Source: JAWLBW01 sp041687475 (GTDB taxonomy: Bacteria > J088 > JAWLBW01). From it: a stretch of DNA of 14,899 bases. A program made the translations under genes and the position numbers. The DNA is taken from contig JAWLBW010000094.1 of NCBI GenBank assembly GCA_041687475.1, positions 1 through 14,899 of the forward strand, written 5' to 3'. Below are positions 7,801 through 14,345 of the stretch, piece by piece; positions within the stretch are counted from its first letter, which is position 1, and each line of letters opens with the position of its first letter. Below the pieces are notes generated by a model. The model had not been told where the DNA came from, did no database searches, and saw only the letters and a program-made list of their open reading frames with translations.

Positions 7801-7966
7801 CATGGCCCGCGCGGTCATCGGCGGCCTGCTCTTCTCGACCCTGCTGACGTTGGTGGTGGTGCCTACCTCGTACGTCATGCTGGCCGGTTACGCCGACCGG
7901 CGAAAGGCTCGCAAAGCCGAGCGTCGCGTAGCCAAGACGGCCGAAGAATCGTACGCCTCGACCTGA
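4844..7966 (+). CDS. RND-family efflux pump, HAE1 type (AcrB-like inner membrane transporter)
   Basis: A 1040-residue proton-driven exporter of full family length: two repeats of six membrane helices, each with a large periplasmic loop. TM1 is near residues 11-30, and the LDMLPDLEFP and ADPGSIEQLVTRPIEEAM blocks of the porter domain follow. TM4 has GMLVDNAIVVLENI, where D400 matches the proton-relay aspartate; the second aspartate of AcrB (D408) is N401. In TM10 the AcrB lysine region reads GIVVNNGIVLID (N925, N926), as in many non-enterobacterial relatives. This and the hydrophobic D-N pattern favour HAE1 over heavy-metal (HME) pumps. It starts at GTG with GGAGG (4832-4836) 7 nt upstream, overlapping the adaptor stop by 4 nt. 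It is the last gene of the operon, with a terminator 26 nt downstream. Substrates are probably amphipathic drugs, bile-like compounds or lipids; this is inferred. Confidence 0.95.
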   Translation: MSLTSLSVRRPTTAIMLFLALTILGVFTFSRLKLDMLPDLEFPVVAVITQYKGADPGSIEQLVTRPIEEAMASVENVQDIESTSSQDSSLVLVKFAWGSDMQAAENEVRKNLEIFALDMLPSDASRPLTFAFDPALQPVVFLTVDAPGTPNAVRTMADDMVKPYLARIQGVAAAELLGGIEREIQVRLKPDWLEAYGIPAQQVVQALRGANVMFPGGRIDQGRQQLSISTDAEFDSVADIGETVVGVRNGLPVQVSDIADVVDGFAEETSVVRANGNPSVMMAIRKQSDANTVDVANRVIAELPNIEKRLPEGARITPVFDQGEPIERSLSNLSSTALISIFLTGLVLLAFLRNWRTSLIVLVSIPLAMLVTFAVMDFQSVTLNIISMAGLALAVGMLVDNAIVVLENIFTLHNEGHDPKAAAIEGTKEIAMPITASTLTTVAVFAPVLFVPGLAGQMFKDMSLTIVIALGSSLLVALTLVPLLASLFLRARQKISGFERLMGRLTFWLDPLADRYAVVLNKALRNRKKVLTGALVTFVLSLALAPLLGVDFMPKVDDGRIELSFETTPGSSLAATNALVQEVENVIHETAPETEVIVTQFGGGDEAFSALFGQSSYKGDITVKLVDREKRSRTKFEVADVLRDRLSHFAGIEVKPRNPNFLGGEGDVSIKVFGDDLQQVRAYGANLKSRMEALEGATDVRFNLEEGVPELTVDLDREQIKLLGLTPADVASTISTYFLGTIATMYRESGDEFRVLVRSPRFIREDIEALRSLPIVTPAGLQVPLETVATIKQSLGPTAITRENQRRMGTVSVSADGIPLGTLIERTQGVLNDIGQETGITTVVAGTAEDLAESFMALGIAFLVAIILVYMVMASQFESLIEPFVILSTIPLALSGVIFALLLTGTTLQVTALIGLVLLAGIVVNNGIVLIDVIKQKREAGEDLVEAAIDAGRRRLRPVLMTTLTTILGMVPLAFELGQGAEMWTPMARAVIGGLLFSTLLTLVVVPTSYVMLAGYADRRKARKAERRVAKTAEESYAST

Positions 7967-7991
7967 CGCTTTCCTCCTTGAAACCAACCAG

Positions 7992-8025
7992 AGGGCTGCG
8001 GGAATATTCCCCCAGCCCTTTTTCT
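7992..8025 (+). terminator. Intrinsic terminator of the efflux operon
   Basis: AGGGCTG (7992-7998) pairs with CAGCCCT (8013-8019). Inside, GGGAATATTCCC is a perfect palindrome that extends the stem past one C-C mismatch. A T-rich tract (TTTTTCTTT) follows at once. This is a textbook rho-independent terminator, 26 nt after the RND stop. Confidence 0.9.
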
Positions 8026-8054
8026 TTGCCGCGAGCGCCCTTCCCCACCCTTTC

Positions 8055-8083
8055 TTGCTCGCGCCCACGCCGCCCACTACAAT
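8055..8083 (+). promoter_or_regulatory. Promoter of the cation:proton antiporter gene
   Basis: TTGCTC (8055-8060), a 17-nt spacer and TACAAT (8078-8083) match the sigma70 pattern well. The start point would be near 8090, giving a short leader of about 24 nt. It lies after the efflux terminator, so the antiporter is a separate transcription unit. Confidence 0.65.
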
Positions 8084-8113
8084 AACCGATTCGACAGCCA
8101 CAACCGGACCCTC

Positions 8114-9865
8114 ATGGAAATACCCATTCTTGCAGACATCTTCAAGATGTTCGGCCTGGCCATGGCCGTACTCGCCCTGTGTACCCGCCTGAAAGTGCCC
8201 ACCATCGTGGGATTTCTCGTGACCGGCGTACTTGCCGGCCCATACGGCCTGGGCCTCGTGCGGTCTGCCCATGAAGTCGAAGTCATGGCCGAAATCGGCG
8301 TGGTGCTGCTACTCTTCACCATCGGCATCGAGTTCTCGCTCGGCGAACTGATGAAGATTCGCAAGCGCGTGCTCGTCGGCGGCAGCCTGCAGCTGCTGTT
8401 CACGTTCGTCGTGGCGCTGACGGTTGCCCGCCTGGCGGGACTCTCGTACACCCAAGGCGTCTACAACGGCTTTCTGTTCTCGCTCAGCAGTACGGCAATC
8501 GCCCTGCGTCTGCTGCAGCAGAAGGCCCAGGTCGACTCGCCGCACGGTCGCACTTCACTGGGCATCTTGATTTTCCAGGACATTGCCGTCGTACCGATGA
8601 TGCTGGCCATTCCCATTCTGGCCGGAACGGGCGGCAGCCCCGACGAAGCTTTTTTTCGCATGGGGAAGGGATTTCTGCTCGTGGCCGCGGCCTTTGCGGC
8701 AGCCCGCTGGTGGGTGCCCCGCCTGCTGCACCGCATTGCCCAGACGCGCGACCGCGAGTTCTTCCTGCTCACCATCGTGGTCATCTGCATCGGCGTTGCG
8801 TGGATTACCAATGAGGCCGGCCTCTCTCTTTCGCTCGGCGCCTTTCTGGCCGGACTCATCATTTCCGAATCGGAGTACAGCCACCAGGCTCTGGGCAACA
8901 TTCTGCCTTTCAAGGATCTGTTCACGACCTTTTTCTTCATTTCCATCGGCATGCTGTTGGACGTGAGCGTGATCTGGGCGAATCCGCTCATGGTCTTCCT
9001 GCTGACCGCAGGGGTATTGCTGGCCAAAACCGCCGTCGCCGCGGCCGCCACCTATTTCCTGGGCTACCCGCTGCGCACAATGCTTCTTGTCGGCTTCACC
9101 TTGAGTCAGGTGGGTGAATTCTCGTTCGTGCTTGCCGGCGTCGGCGTGCAGAACGGTCTCATGAACAAGGAAAGCTTTCAGCTCTTTCTCGCCGTATCGG
9201 TCATGACCATGGCCATGACGCCGGTGGTACTCGCCTTCGCCCCCAGAATGGTCATACTTGCCAACCGCCTGCCCCTTTCGGCGCGTCTTCGCACGGGCAT
9301 CGGCGTCGACGACGCACCGCCGCCGAGCGCCAACCAGAACCACCTCGTCATTATCGGTTACGGACTCAACGGCCGGAACCTCGCACGCGCGGCCCAGAAC
9401 GGCGGCATCGGCTACGACGTCATCGAAATGAACCCCGACGTTGTACGCGCCGAACGCCAGGCCGGCGTTCCCATCTGGTACGGCGACGCCACCCAGGACG
9501 CCATTCTCGAACACGTACACGTCGACAAGGCCCGGGTGGTGGTCGTCGCCGTGTCCGATCCGGTAGCAACCCGGCGAATCACCCACAGCGTGCATCGCCT
9601 GAACCCCGATGCACTTCTCATCGTTCGAACGCGCTACGGCACCGAGGTCAACGCCCTGCTTGCCCTGGGCGCGAGCGAAGTTATTCCCGAAGAATTCGAG
9701 ACCTCGATTCAGATTTTCACACGGGTGCTTCGCGAATATGATCTGCCGGAAGGGCAGGTGCAGGCCTTTGTCGACGAAATACGCAGCGACAGCTACGGCG
9801 TTCTTCGCCAGTACGGCAGCACGCAACAAGCGCTGTTTCGCTATGTCGCGGGCATCCTGAAGTAA
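8114..9865 (+). CDS. CPA2-family monovalent cation:proton antiporter with RCK (TrkA-N) domain, KefB/C-like
   Basis: A 583-residue inner-membrane K+ or Na+/H+ exchanger. Residues 1-385 carry about 12 membrane helices with family blocks: TIVGFLVTGVLAGPYGLG, LLLFTIGIEFSL, FSLSSTAIALRLL, GILIFQDIAVVP (Q155-D156, ion-site aspartate) and LGAFLAGLIISESEYSHQ. Residues 411-530 are a Rossmann RCK/TrkA-N domain with G415-Y-G417-LN-G420 and an acidic residue after strand 2 (E438), consistent with NAD(H)/AMP-type ligand gating. After the RCK domain there is only about 50 residues of helix and no TrkA-C domain. The promoter is at 8055-8083 and a terminator at 9893-9924, so it is monocistronic. Likely roles are potassium or pH homeostasis, possibly gated by redox or electrophile stress as in Kef. 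The exact cation cannot be read from sequence. Confidence 0.92.
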   Translation: MEIPILADIFKMFGLAMAVLALCTRLKVPTIVGFLVTGVLAGPYGLGLVRSAHEVEVMAEIGVVLLLFTIGIEFSLGELMKIRKRVLVGGSLQLLFTFVVALTVARLAGLSYTQGVYNGFLFSLSSTAIALRLLQQKAQVDSPHGRTSLGILIFQDIAVVPMMLAIPILAGTGGSPDEAFFRMGKGFLLVAAAFAAARWWVPRLLHRIAQTRDREFFLLTIVVICIGVAWITNEAGLSLSLGAFLAGLIISESEYSHQALGNILPFKDLFTTFFFISIGMLLDVSVIWANPLMVFLLTAGVLLAKTAVAAAATYFLGYPLRTMLLVGFTLSQVGEFSFVLAGVGVQNGLMNKESFQLFLAVSVMTMAMTPVVLAFAPRMVILANRLPLSARLRTGIGVDDAPPPSANQNHLVIIGYGLNGRNLARAAQNGGIGYDVIEMNPDVVRAERQAGVPIWYGDATQDAILEHVHVDKARVVVVAVSDPVATRRITHSVHRLNPDALLIVRTRYGTEVNALLALGASEVIPEEFETSIQIFTRVLREYDLPEGQVQAFVDEIRSDSYGVLRQYGSTQQALFRYVAGILK

Positions 9866-9892
9866 ACGAGCGAAACAGCTGACTTACCTTGC

Positions 9893-9924
9893 GGGCCTGC
9901 ATGCAATCGCCTGCAGGCCCTTTT
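9893..9924 (+). terminator. Intrinsic terminator of the antiporter gene
   Basis: GGGCCTGCA (9893-9901) pairs perfectly with TGCAGGCCC (9912-9920) across a 10-nt loop and is followed by TTTT. It lies 28 nt after the antiporter stop and just before the convergent kinase-like gene. On the other strand no T tract follows the hairpin, so it mainly serves the plus strand. Confidence 0.85.
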
Positions 9925-9927
9925 CCG

Positions 9928-10608
9928 TCACGGAAGGCCGATACCGAACGCGGCGGCAGCGCGGTCGCCGACTTGCTCGACCGATTCACCTGCGCGGCGC
10001 GCAAGTACCGGTATGCCGTGCCGCCGACACTCGGCAGAAATCGTGCGCGTGATGCCTTCGTCGAAAGAGAGAAATTTCGCCCAGGCAGCTTCCGGATCGG
10101 AAAACGAAGCAAACATCGCGCGCATGGCGGCCCGCTCGCCCGACCACACGGCGGCGCTTGCGGTCTCGGGTCCGGCCAATGCCACCAATCGGTGGGGGGG
10201 AAACACCTGCACCAACACGTCGGGATGCCAGACGCCCCCGTCAATCAGCATCGGTAACTCGGGCGGTGTTCCGGCAAGCTCCCCGGCAAGAAGCGAGAGA
10301 TATTCGCCGGCCGCGGCGCGATGAAAACCGTCGAACCTCTCCCATGACATGTCGAGAAGCCATGCCAGGCCATTGGGAGCCGATGCCCACGCGGCGTTGA
10401 CCGGGTGGTGGCTTTCGCTGAACGCAGAACGCCACGAGCCGTAGATGCGTGCGTCCATATCGATGAGCGGCATCTCGAAGCGTTCAGCCAGATAGCGGCC
10501 GATGGTTGTCTTGCCGGCACCCGCGCCGCCGAGCAGCCAATACAGGGGCCGATTCGCCAGTGCAGTTCGCGCGGCGTCGATCATTTCTTCGTTCAGTGTA
10601 AAGCGCAT
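9928..10608 (-). CDS. P-loop kinase-like protein of unknown substrate
   Basis: A 226-residue predicted cytosolic protein with an N-terminal Walker A motif, GGAGAGKT (residues 27-34), after a hydrophobic strand (LYWLL). Residues 48-52 read LIDMD, the D-x-D placement of shikimate- and gluconate-kinase-like enzymes after the first strand-helix unit. A second hydrophobic strand ending in aspartate, MLIDGGVWHP, lies near residue 140. The rest is Trp- and Ala-rich and matches no family I know. This suggests a small-molecule kinase fold, but classical shikimate kinase is shorter (about 170-180) and other signature residues are not evident. ATG 10608 is chosen because upstream sequence is low-complexity and out of character with the fold; no strong Shine-Dalgarno is seen. 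It lies 91 nt after the lipoprotein gene on the same strand, so the two may be co-transcribed. Confidence 0.75.
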   Translation of the reverse strand: MRFTLNEEMIDAARTALANRPLYWLLGGAGAGKTTIGRYLAERFEMPLIDMDARIYGSWRSAFSESHHPVNAAWASAPNGLAWLLDMSWERFDGFHRAAAGEYLSLLAGELAGTPPELPMLIDGGVWHPDVLVQVFPPHRLVALAGPETASAAVWSGERAAMRAMFASFSDPEAAWAKFLSFDEGITRTISAECRRHGIPVLARRAGESVEQVGDRAAAAFGIGLP

Positions 10609-10639
10609 GGCACCGTCGTGGTAACGCAGTGTGCCCTCT

Positions 10640-10667
10640 ACTGTACCAGAATGTCGACGCGGCTGAA
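10640..10667 (-). promoter_or_regulatory. Weak candidate promoter for the kinase-like gene
   Basis: On the minus strand TTCAGC (10662-10667), a 16-nt spacer and TACAGT (10640-10645) lie between the lipoprotein stop and ATG 10608. The match is moderate. It would allow expression apart from the lipoprotein gene. Confidence 0.35.
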
Positions 10668-10699
10668 GCCGGAACCGGCGCGGTGCAACGGCCTCCCCT

Positions 10700-12046
10700 T
10701 TACCAGCCGTAAGCTTCCGGCGGCCACTCGGGGGTGAGCAGGTATGGTGCGCCAAGCACCAGGGTGTCGCCGGAATTCGGATCTTTCACCTGGTAGTTCA
10801 AGTCATCGGGGGTGAGGTCTTCCCGGTAGAGGTATCCACCAGGATTGGCACTGTCGTACTTCCAGATGGCCTGGTATGTCCAGGTCGCGTAGACCTGGTC
10901 GCCATCGACTACGAAGGTACCTTCCCCATAATGTTCAGTATCGCCTGGTTCGGGAAAGTCCTGCATGCCGTCAAGGCCGCCGTCGCGTGAGTAGTTGTAG
11001 AAGCGGTGTACGCCGTTCTCGCCCGGACGCATGGCGATCCAATCCTGCCAGCCGTTCATGGCGTATTTCCAGTTGCCGAACTGCATCTGTTCGGCGCCCG
11101 CGAACTTCATCGCGATGCCGATACCGGTGCCCTCGGGTCCGGGCGCCAGGTGGGCTGCGATATCTTCGGTGGAAACCGCCCACGCCCGGCCGGTACTACC
11201 CTCGACGATACGGGCGTTGTCGCAGCCGGTGAACTCGATCCACCGTGAGTCTCCGCCGATCCACAGCGAGAACGTGCCTGACACGGGGCCCGAGGCACAC
11301 GAGGCTTCGTAAGTGAGTTCGTTGAAGCTCAGCTCGACCGCTGTCGTGCCCCCCATAAAGCCTTTGTGTCTGGAATTGAGCACGAGACTTTCGGTTGTCA
11401 TGAAGGAAGGGTCCGAGGAAATACCATGCAGATCGAGGTAGCGAATCTTGCCGGCAATGGTTCCGGTAAGGCGTGCCTCCAGCCCCACGGTTATCTTGAG
11501 CCCCCGTTCATCGGAGTCGTCGGGATACGAACTCCAGGAGGAATGAGCGGTACCGTATCCACCTTCCTCTTCTTCTATGAACAGGTAGCCGTCGGCGCCT
11601 TCCTCTCCCTCGGCATAACCTTGAAATATCGCGCTGCTCCCGAAGTTCTGGCCCACCGTGTTGTACGTGCGTAGAATCTCGCCTCGCATTGCCGCGCCGC
11701 AACCGCTGTAGTCTTCGGTCAATGAACGGCTCTCCCACTTGTTCTCGTGTGCCGTCTGCACCATGCACTCGGGCATCCAGGCCGGAACGCCGGGAACAGT
11801 GACACGCGTGAAGGTACGGGGCACCCAGGAGGGCAGCACGGGCTCCATCATACTGCCGTCTTCGAGGCGCAGGGCGCCGATTCCGAGAGGCCGAAGCACC
11901 ATGTAGGCGACATCGAGCACCGCCGCATCGGATACGGCCACGATTTTGTCGTCGGCTTCGTCATCATCGGGTCCCAGGGCGTCGATAAAGCCGGCGCAGC
12001 CGGACACGTACGCGCCCAGCAACAGGAGTGCAAGCAGGCGTTTCAT
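10700..12046 (-). CDS. Large secreted lipoprotein, unknown function
   Basis: A 448-residue protein with a type II signal peptide: MKRLLALLLLGAYVSG then C17 (V-S-G-C lipobox). A very acidic linker (GPDDDEADD) follows the lipidated cysteine. The rest looks beta-rich, with many Gly, Trp, Tyr and Thr residues and alternating patterns such as YATWTYQAIWKY near the end. Four further cysteines (in PECM, SGCG, SCAS and TGCD) could form two disulfides. I recognise no family or catalytic motif. ATG 12046 is chosen because it starts the signal peptide and has GGAGAG just upstream; an in-frame start 6 codons earlier is less likely. The promoter TGCTATAAT lies about 105 nt upstream. It is probably an outer-membrane surface or periplasmic lipoprotein. 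A neighbouring P-loop protein gene follows on the same strand, with no obvious functional link. Confidence 0.85.
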   Translation of the reverse strand: MKRLLALLLLGAYVSGCAGFIDALGPDDDEADDKIVAVSDAAVLDVAYMVLRPLGIGALRLEDGSMMEPVLPSWVPRTFTRVTVPGVPAWMPECMVQTAHENKWESRSLTEDYSGCGAAMRGEILRTYNTVGQNFGSSAIFQGYAEGEEGADGYLFIEEEEGGYGTAHSSWSSYPDDSDERGLKITVGLEARLTGTIAGKIRYLDLHGISSDPSFMTTESLVLNSRHKGFMGGTTAVELSFNELTYEASCASGPVSGTFSLWIGGDSRWIEFTGCDNARIVEGSTGRAWAVSTEDIAAHLAPGPEGTGIGIAMKFAGAEQMQFGNWKYAMNGWQDWIAMRPGENGVHRFYNYSRDGGLDGMQDFPEPGDTEHYGEGTFVVDGDQVYATWTYQAIWKYDSANPGGYLYREDLTPDDLNYQVKDPNSGDTLVLGAPYLLTPEWPPEAYGW

Positions 12047-12150
12047 CGTCTCTCTCCTTTCCACGCGGGCGCTTCGAGGGTGATACCGCGCAGATGCAGG
12101 TCAACAACAAGCCGGTCGCGGCATTCGCCGTTCGGCCGCTTGAAGGCCTG

Positions 12151-12179
12151 ATTATAGCAGTTCGTCTGCGGGATGAAAG
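12151..12179 (-). promoter_or_regulatory. Promoter of the lipoprotein gene (extended -10)
   Basis: On the minus strand a perfect TATAAT (12151-12156) is preceded by TGC, giving an extended -10. A weak -35 (CTTTCA, 12174-12179) is spaced by 17 nt. The leader to ATG 12046 would be about 98 nt. Confidence 0.65.
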
Positions 12180-12730
12180 TTGTGATCGCCCAGGGCCGAA
12201 GAGCCTCTCTTTGGCGATTATCCGCTCTGGACGCGCGAGTGCGCCGATCCGGCAGCGCAGGAAGGTTTGCAGAAATTAGGTAGGGGCTGAACAGGAAATG
12301 GGCCGGGTGCACGGGGCGAACCATGCATGTCCAAGTCCTTTTCACGGCTTTCGGGCCAAAGGTGCAATCGGAGCGGTCGCTCGTCAGGAAACGTTTCTCT
12401 CACCCAGAATGCCGATTTTTGCTCACGGCCTACCCATCTTCGGCGGCTCGGCATGAAGGACGCCTCGGCAGGCAAGGTTGCCCGTCATCGGTGGAGGGTT
12501 GCCGCCACGGGTCGCTCGGATGACGGGTGGTCGGCCGGCGTCGGACGGCCGAATGAGTACTGCGCGGCGTGCTGCACGGCAATCCTGTTTCCATATGGTC
12601 GGATGGCTCAGGCTTCCCCTGCGCTCGCGCTACGGGTGGAATGACACGGGGGCACGATCATACGACGGCTCGCACCTTCGGTGCTCGTTGCCGGGGGTGC
12701 GGCTTCCGCCTCTATCGGTCATATGCCGAT
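12180..12730. other. Long intergenic stretch without a convincing gene
   Basis: About 550 nt between the lipoprotein promoter and the end of the LTxxQ sensor gene. Short open frames exist on both strands, but none has a ribosome site, a family motif or the codon habits of the neighbours. The last 320 nt hold many short inverted repeats, described separately. It could be a regulatory or repeat region, or a decayed gene. Confidence 0.6.
12409..12730. repeat. Cluster of short inverted repeats (possible dispersed intergenic repeat)
   Basis: Perfect arms seen: ATGCCGA/TCGGCAT (12409-12415, 12448-12454); CCCGTCATC/GATGACGGG (12481-12489, 12519-12527) enclosing a smaller GTGG/CCAC pair; TCGGCCG/CGGCCGA (12531-12537, 12546-12552); GCACC-ttc-GGTGC (12672-12684); GCGG-ctt-CCGC (12699-12709); ATCGG/CCGAT (12714-12718, 12726-12730). 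The last lies just after the sensor gene's stop codon and could aid 3' end formation, although no T tract follows. Only one copy of the cluster is in the window, so repetition elsewhere is inferred. Confidence 0.45.
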
Positions 12731-13138
12731 TCAATCGCGCTCTTCCGCCTGACGGTACTTCTCCTTCCGGCGCTCATGGCGCAAGCGGCGCTCTTCCATC
12801 CTGTGTTCGAGCCTTTCCATCTGTTCGGGGGTGAGCAGTGGCGCAAGCCGGTCTTTCGTTTCGTCGACAATGGCGTGAATCTCTTCGCGTCGGGTTGCGG
12901 CCACGCTGCGAATTCGCCGGCCCGCGTCGTCGAGAACAGCCTTGATTTGCGCTTCCTGACCGTCGTCGCGCGGCTCGATCGCCTTCAGGTAATACCGGGT
13001 GAACCCTTCAGGCGAACGTAGCCTGGCCATTCGCTCCATGCGTTCGTCGACCATGCGTGCGTGCAGCAGAAAACCGACGGCGATGCCGAGCGCAAACGTG
13101 GCCAGCAGAATGATCGTAGACTTCGTACGCAGCGTCAT
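12731..13138 (-). CDS. Membrane-anchored LTxxQ periplasmic sensor/chaperone-like protein (CpxP/ZraP/CnrX type)
   Basis: A 135-residue protein with a short basic N-terminus (MTLRTK), one membrane helix at about 7-25 and an uncleaved, charged helical periplasmic domain. LTPEQ at residues 102-106 followed by MERLEHRMEERRLRHERR is the second LTxxQ helix of the Spy/CpxP/ZraP/CnrX fold. The first copy (around residues 53-70, IEPRDDGQEAQIKAVLDD) is degenerate. Histidines at 26, 88, 112 and 121 could bind metal, but no defined CnrX ligand set is visible. ATG 13138 has a GGTGGGG-like site upstream. It lies 40 nt after the anti-sigma gene in the same cluster. By analogy with CnrYXH it could sense metal or misfolded envelope protein and control the anti-sigma factor. 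The family is moderately sure; the sensor role is inferred. Confidence 0.8.
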   Translation of the reverse strand: MTLRTKSTIILLATFALGIAVGFLLHARMVDERMERMARLRSPEGFTRYYLKAIEPRDDGQEAQIKAVLDDAGRRIRSVAATRREEIHAIVDETKDRLAPLLTPEQMERLEHRMEERRLRHERRKEKYRQAEERD

Positions 13139-13178
13139 GCGTGTACCCCACCGGTATCCATGTGTACTTCCATTTTTC

Positions 13179-13592
13179 TCAAGGCTGGGCAAGTGCAAGG
13201 GCGTTATCCATATCGACATGGGGAAGCCCGAATGCTTCCTCGACCCATGACGCCGCCACCTGAAGTTCCTGATATTCGGCCACATTGGCGGCGCCTAGCG
13301 CGACGATGGCCAGCAGGCCTACCACCACCGCTCGTGCGAACAGCCACCGCAGCGAGTCATAGAACAGCGCCGCGGCATTGAACTCGTCGGCGTTCAGGCG
13401 GTTCATCACACGTGCGACAAAGAAGGCGCCGAATCCGTCGGCGCGCGCGTCATGCAGGGCGGCATGCACCGAACGCATGCGCCCGACTCTCTGCGCGAGC
13501 GCCGCATCATCGGCCAATGCCCGCTCCAGGGCTTCGGCTTCTTGCCGAGGCAGGCTTCCTTCCACATATCTCAGTAGACGTTCGTCATCCAT
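13179..13592 (-). CDS. Anti-sigma factor with single membrane span, no zinc motif
   Basis: A 137-residue protein. Residues 1-60 (MDDERLLRYVEGSLP...) look like a small cytoplasmic anti-sigma domain, with the DERLLRYVEGSL start seen in many anti-sigma proteins. A membrane helix lies at about 84-104 (LFARAVVVGLLAIVALG), with a short periplasmic tail of about 30 residues. There are no cysteines, so the HxxxCxxC zinc motif of ZAS anti-sigmas is absent. It begins 29 nt after the ECF sigma stop and ends 40 nt before the LTxxQ sensor gene. Gene order, size and topology are the main evidence. It should hold the sigma factor at the membrane until an envelope signal releases it, by proteolysis or by the neighbouring sensor. 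An N-terminal sigma-binding role is inferred, not shown. Confidence 0.8.
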   Translation of the reverse strand: MDDERLLRYVEGSLPRQEAEALERALADDAALAQRVGRMRSVHAALHDARADGFGAFFVARVMNRLNADEFNAAALFYDSLRWLFARAVVVGLLAIVALGAANVAEYQELQVAASWVEEAFGLPHVDMDNALALAQP

Positions 13593-13621
13593 GGCATATT
13601 CCAGTCTCTACCCGGCTTCCA

Positions 13622-14175
13622 CTACCGCAGGGAGCCAAGCAGGGGTTCCAGTTTTTTCATCGCCCGCGAAAGCCGCGACATGACCGTTCCCTCGGCAATA
13701 CCCAACATATCGGCCGTCTCTCGCGTCGAGTATTCTTCCATGACGCGCAATACCACCACGGCGCGGTATTCGGGCGTCAGGGTTGCCAGTGCCTCGCGCA
13801 CCCGTACCGCGCGTTCCTTCTCGTCCAGAGGGCCGGTCACGGTTTCGGCCGGCTGCACCCCGAATTCGTCATCGTCGTGCTCCCGAGCCAGGAAGCGGCT
13901 CAGCCAGGTCCGGCGACGGTTCAGCGCCTTCAGCGACTGGTTGATGGCGATACGGGTCAGATAGGTTGCCACAGCCGACTCGCCTCGGAACTTGTCGAGC
14001 GAACGATAGAAGAGAATGAACGTTTCCTGCCCTACATCGTCGGCCTCGGCGTCATTGCCCAACATACCGCGCACCACCGCCGCCACCTTTCCCTCGTGGC
14101 GTTCGACGAGGATGCGAAAGGCGTCGGTATCGTTCCGTCGGGCTCGTTCGACCAGTTCGTGGTCGGCGGGTAACG
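13622..14175 (-). CDS. ECF-type RNA polymerase sigma factor, 5' end in an assembly gap
   Basis: A sigma70-family ECF factor with region 2 (ELVERARRNDTDAFRILVER, then DDVGQETFILFYRSLDKFRG and TYLTRIAINQSL) and region 4 (ALATLTPEYRAVVVLRVMEEYS, TRETADMLGIAEGTVMSRLSRAMKKL). The GTG at 14086 is not the true start, because the typical N-terminal region (LPADHELVERARR) continues upstream in frame to the N run. Beyond the gap an ATG at 14226 (MKCPAAPEE...) could be the start only if the real gap length is a multiple of three; with ten Ns the frame is closed by a TGA. GGAGGA at 14200-14205 could instead serve a start inside the gap. It is first in the minus-strand sigma, anti-sigma, LTxxQ sensor cluster and is probably autoregulated from the motif at 14240-14265. 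Confidence 0.93.
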
Positions 14176-14185
14176 NNNNNNNNNN
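14176..14185. other. Assembly gap (ten Ns) at the sigma factor start
   Basis: A run of ten undetermined bases lies within or next to the sigma factor start. Its true length is unknown, so the sigma start codon and reading frame cannot be settled here. Confidence 0.99.
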
Positions 14186-14239
14186 TGAATGCTGTGTGCT
14201 CCTCCGGCGCTGCGGGGCATTTCATGGCTCTGTCTTTTG

Positions 14240-14265
14240 GATACGATACCATGTCGGTTCATTCC
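14240..14265 (-). promoter_or_regulatory. ECF-type promoter candidate for the sigma factor cluster
   Basis: On the minus strand GGAATGA (14259-14265), 13 nt and CGTATC (14240-14245). It matches the plus-strand motif at 14346-14371 in both boxes and spacing, and resembles the GGAA...CGT pattern of ECF promoters. It lies 13 nt before the ATG at 14226. Autoregulation by the sigma factor is inferred. Confidence 0.6.
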
Positions 14266-14345
14266 CGCCCGTGACCTGCCGACTTTTCGAGGTCTTCGCG
14301 AACCGCCTGCGCGGGTAGAAGCATACCCGGCGTGCGAAAACTCGT

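Noticed and set aside
8555..9829. A 424-codon open frame on the minus strand opposite the antiporter gene
   Set aside because: The plus strand encodes an unmistakable CPA2 transporter with conserved motifs. The antisense frame has no domain signature and is a by-product of GC-rich codon use.
12043..12345. A minus-strand open frame whose TGA overlaps the lipoprotein ATG (ATGA)
   Set aside because: The overlap looks like translational coupling, but the frame runs through the lipoprotein promoter and has no ATG, GTG or TTG between the start point and its stop, so it cannot be translated from that transcript.
12218..12475. An 85-codon minus-strand frame in the gene-free stretch
   Set aside because: No ribosome site, promoter or family resemblance; composition unlike neighbouring genes.
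12638..12644. A third GGAATGA in the hairpin-rich region
   Set aside because: At the 13-nt spacing the second box reads TCATAC, not CGWATC, and no gene starts downstream on that strand.
13412..14173. A 253-codon plus-strand frame opposite the sigma and anti-sigma genes
   Set aside because: The minus strand encodes recognisable sigma regions 2 and 4; the plus frame is a shadow.
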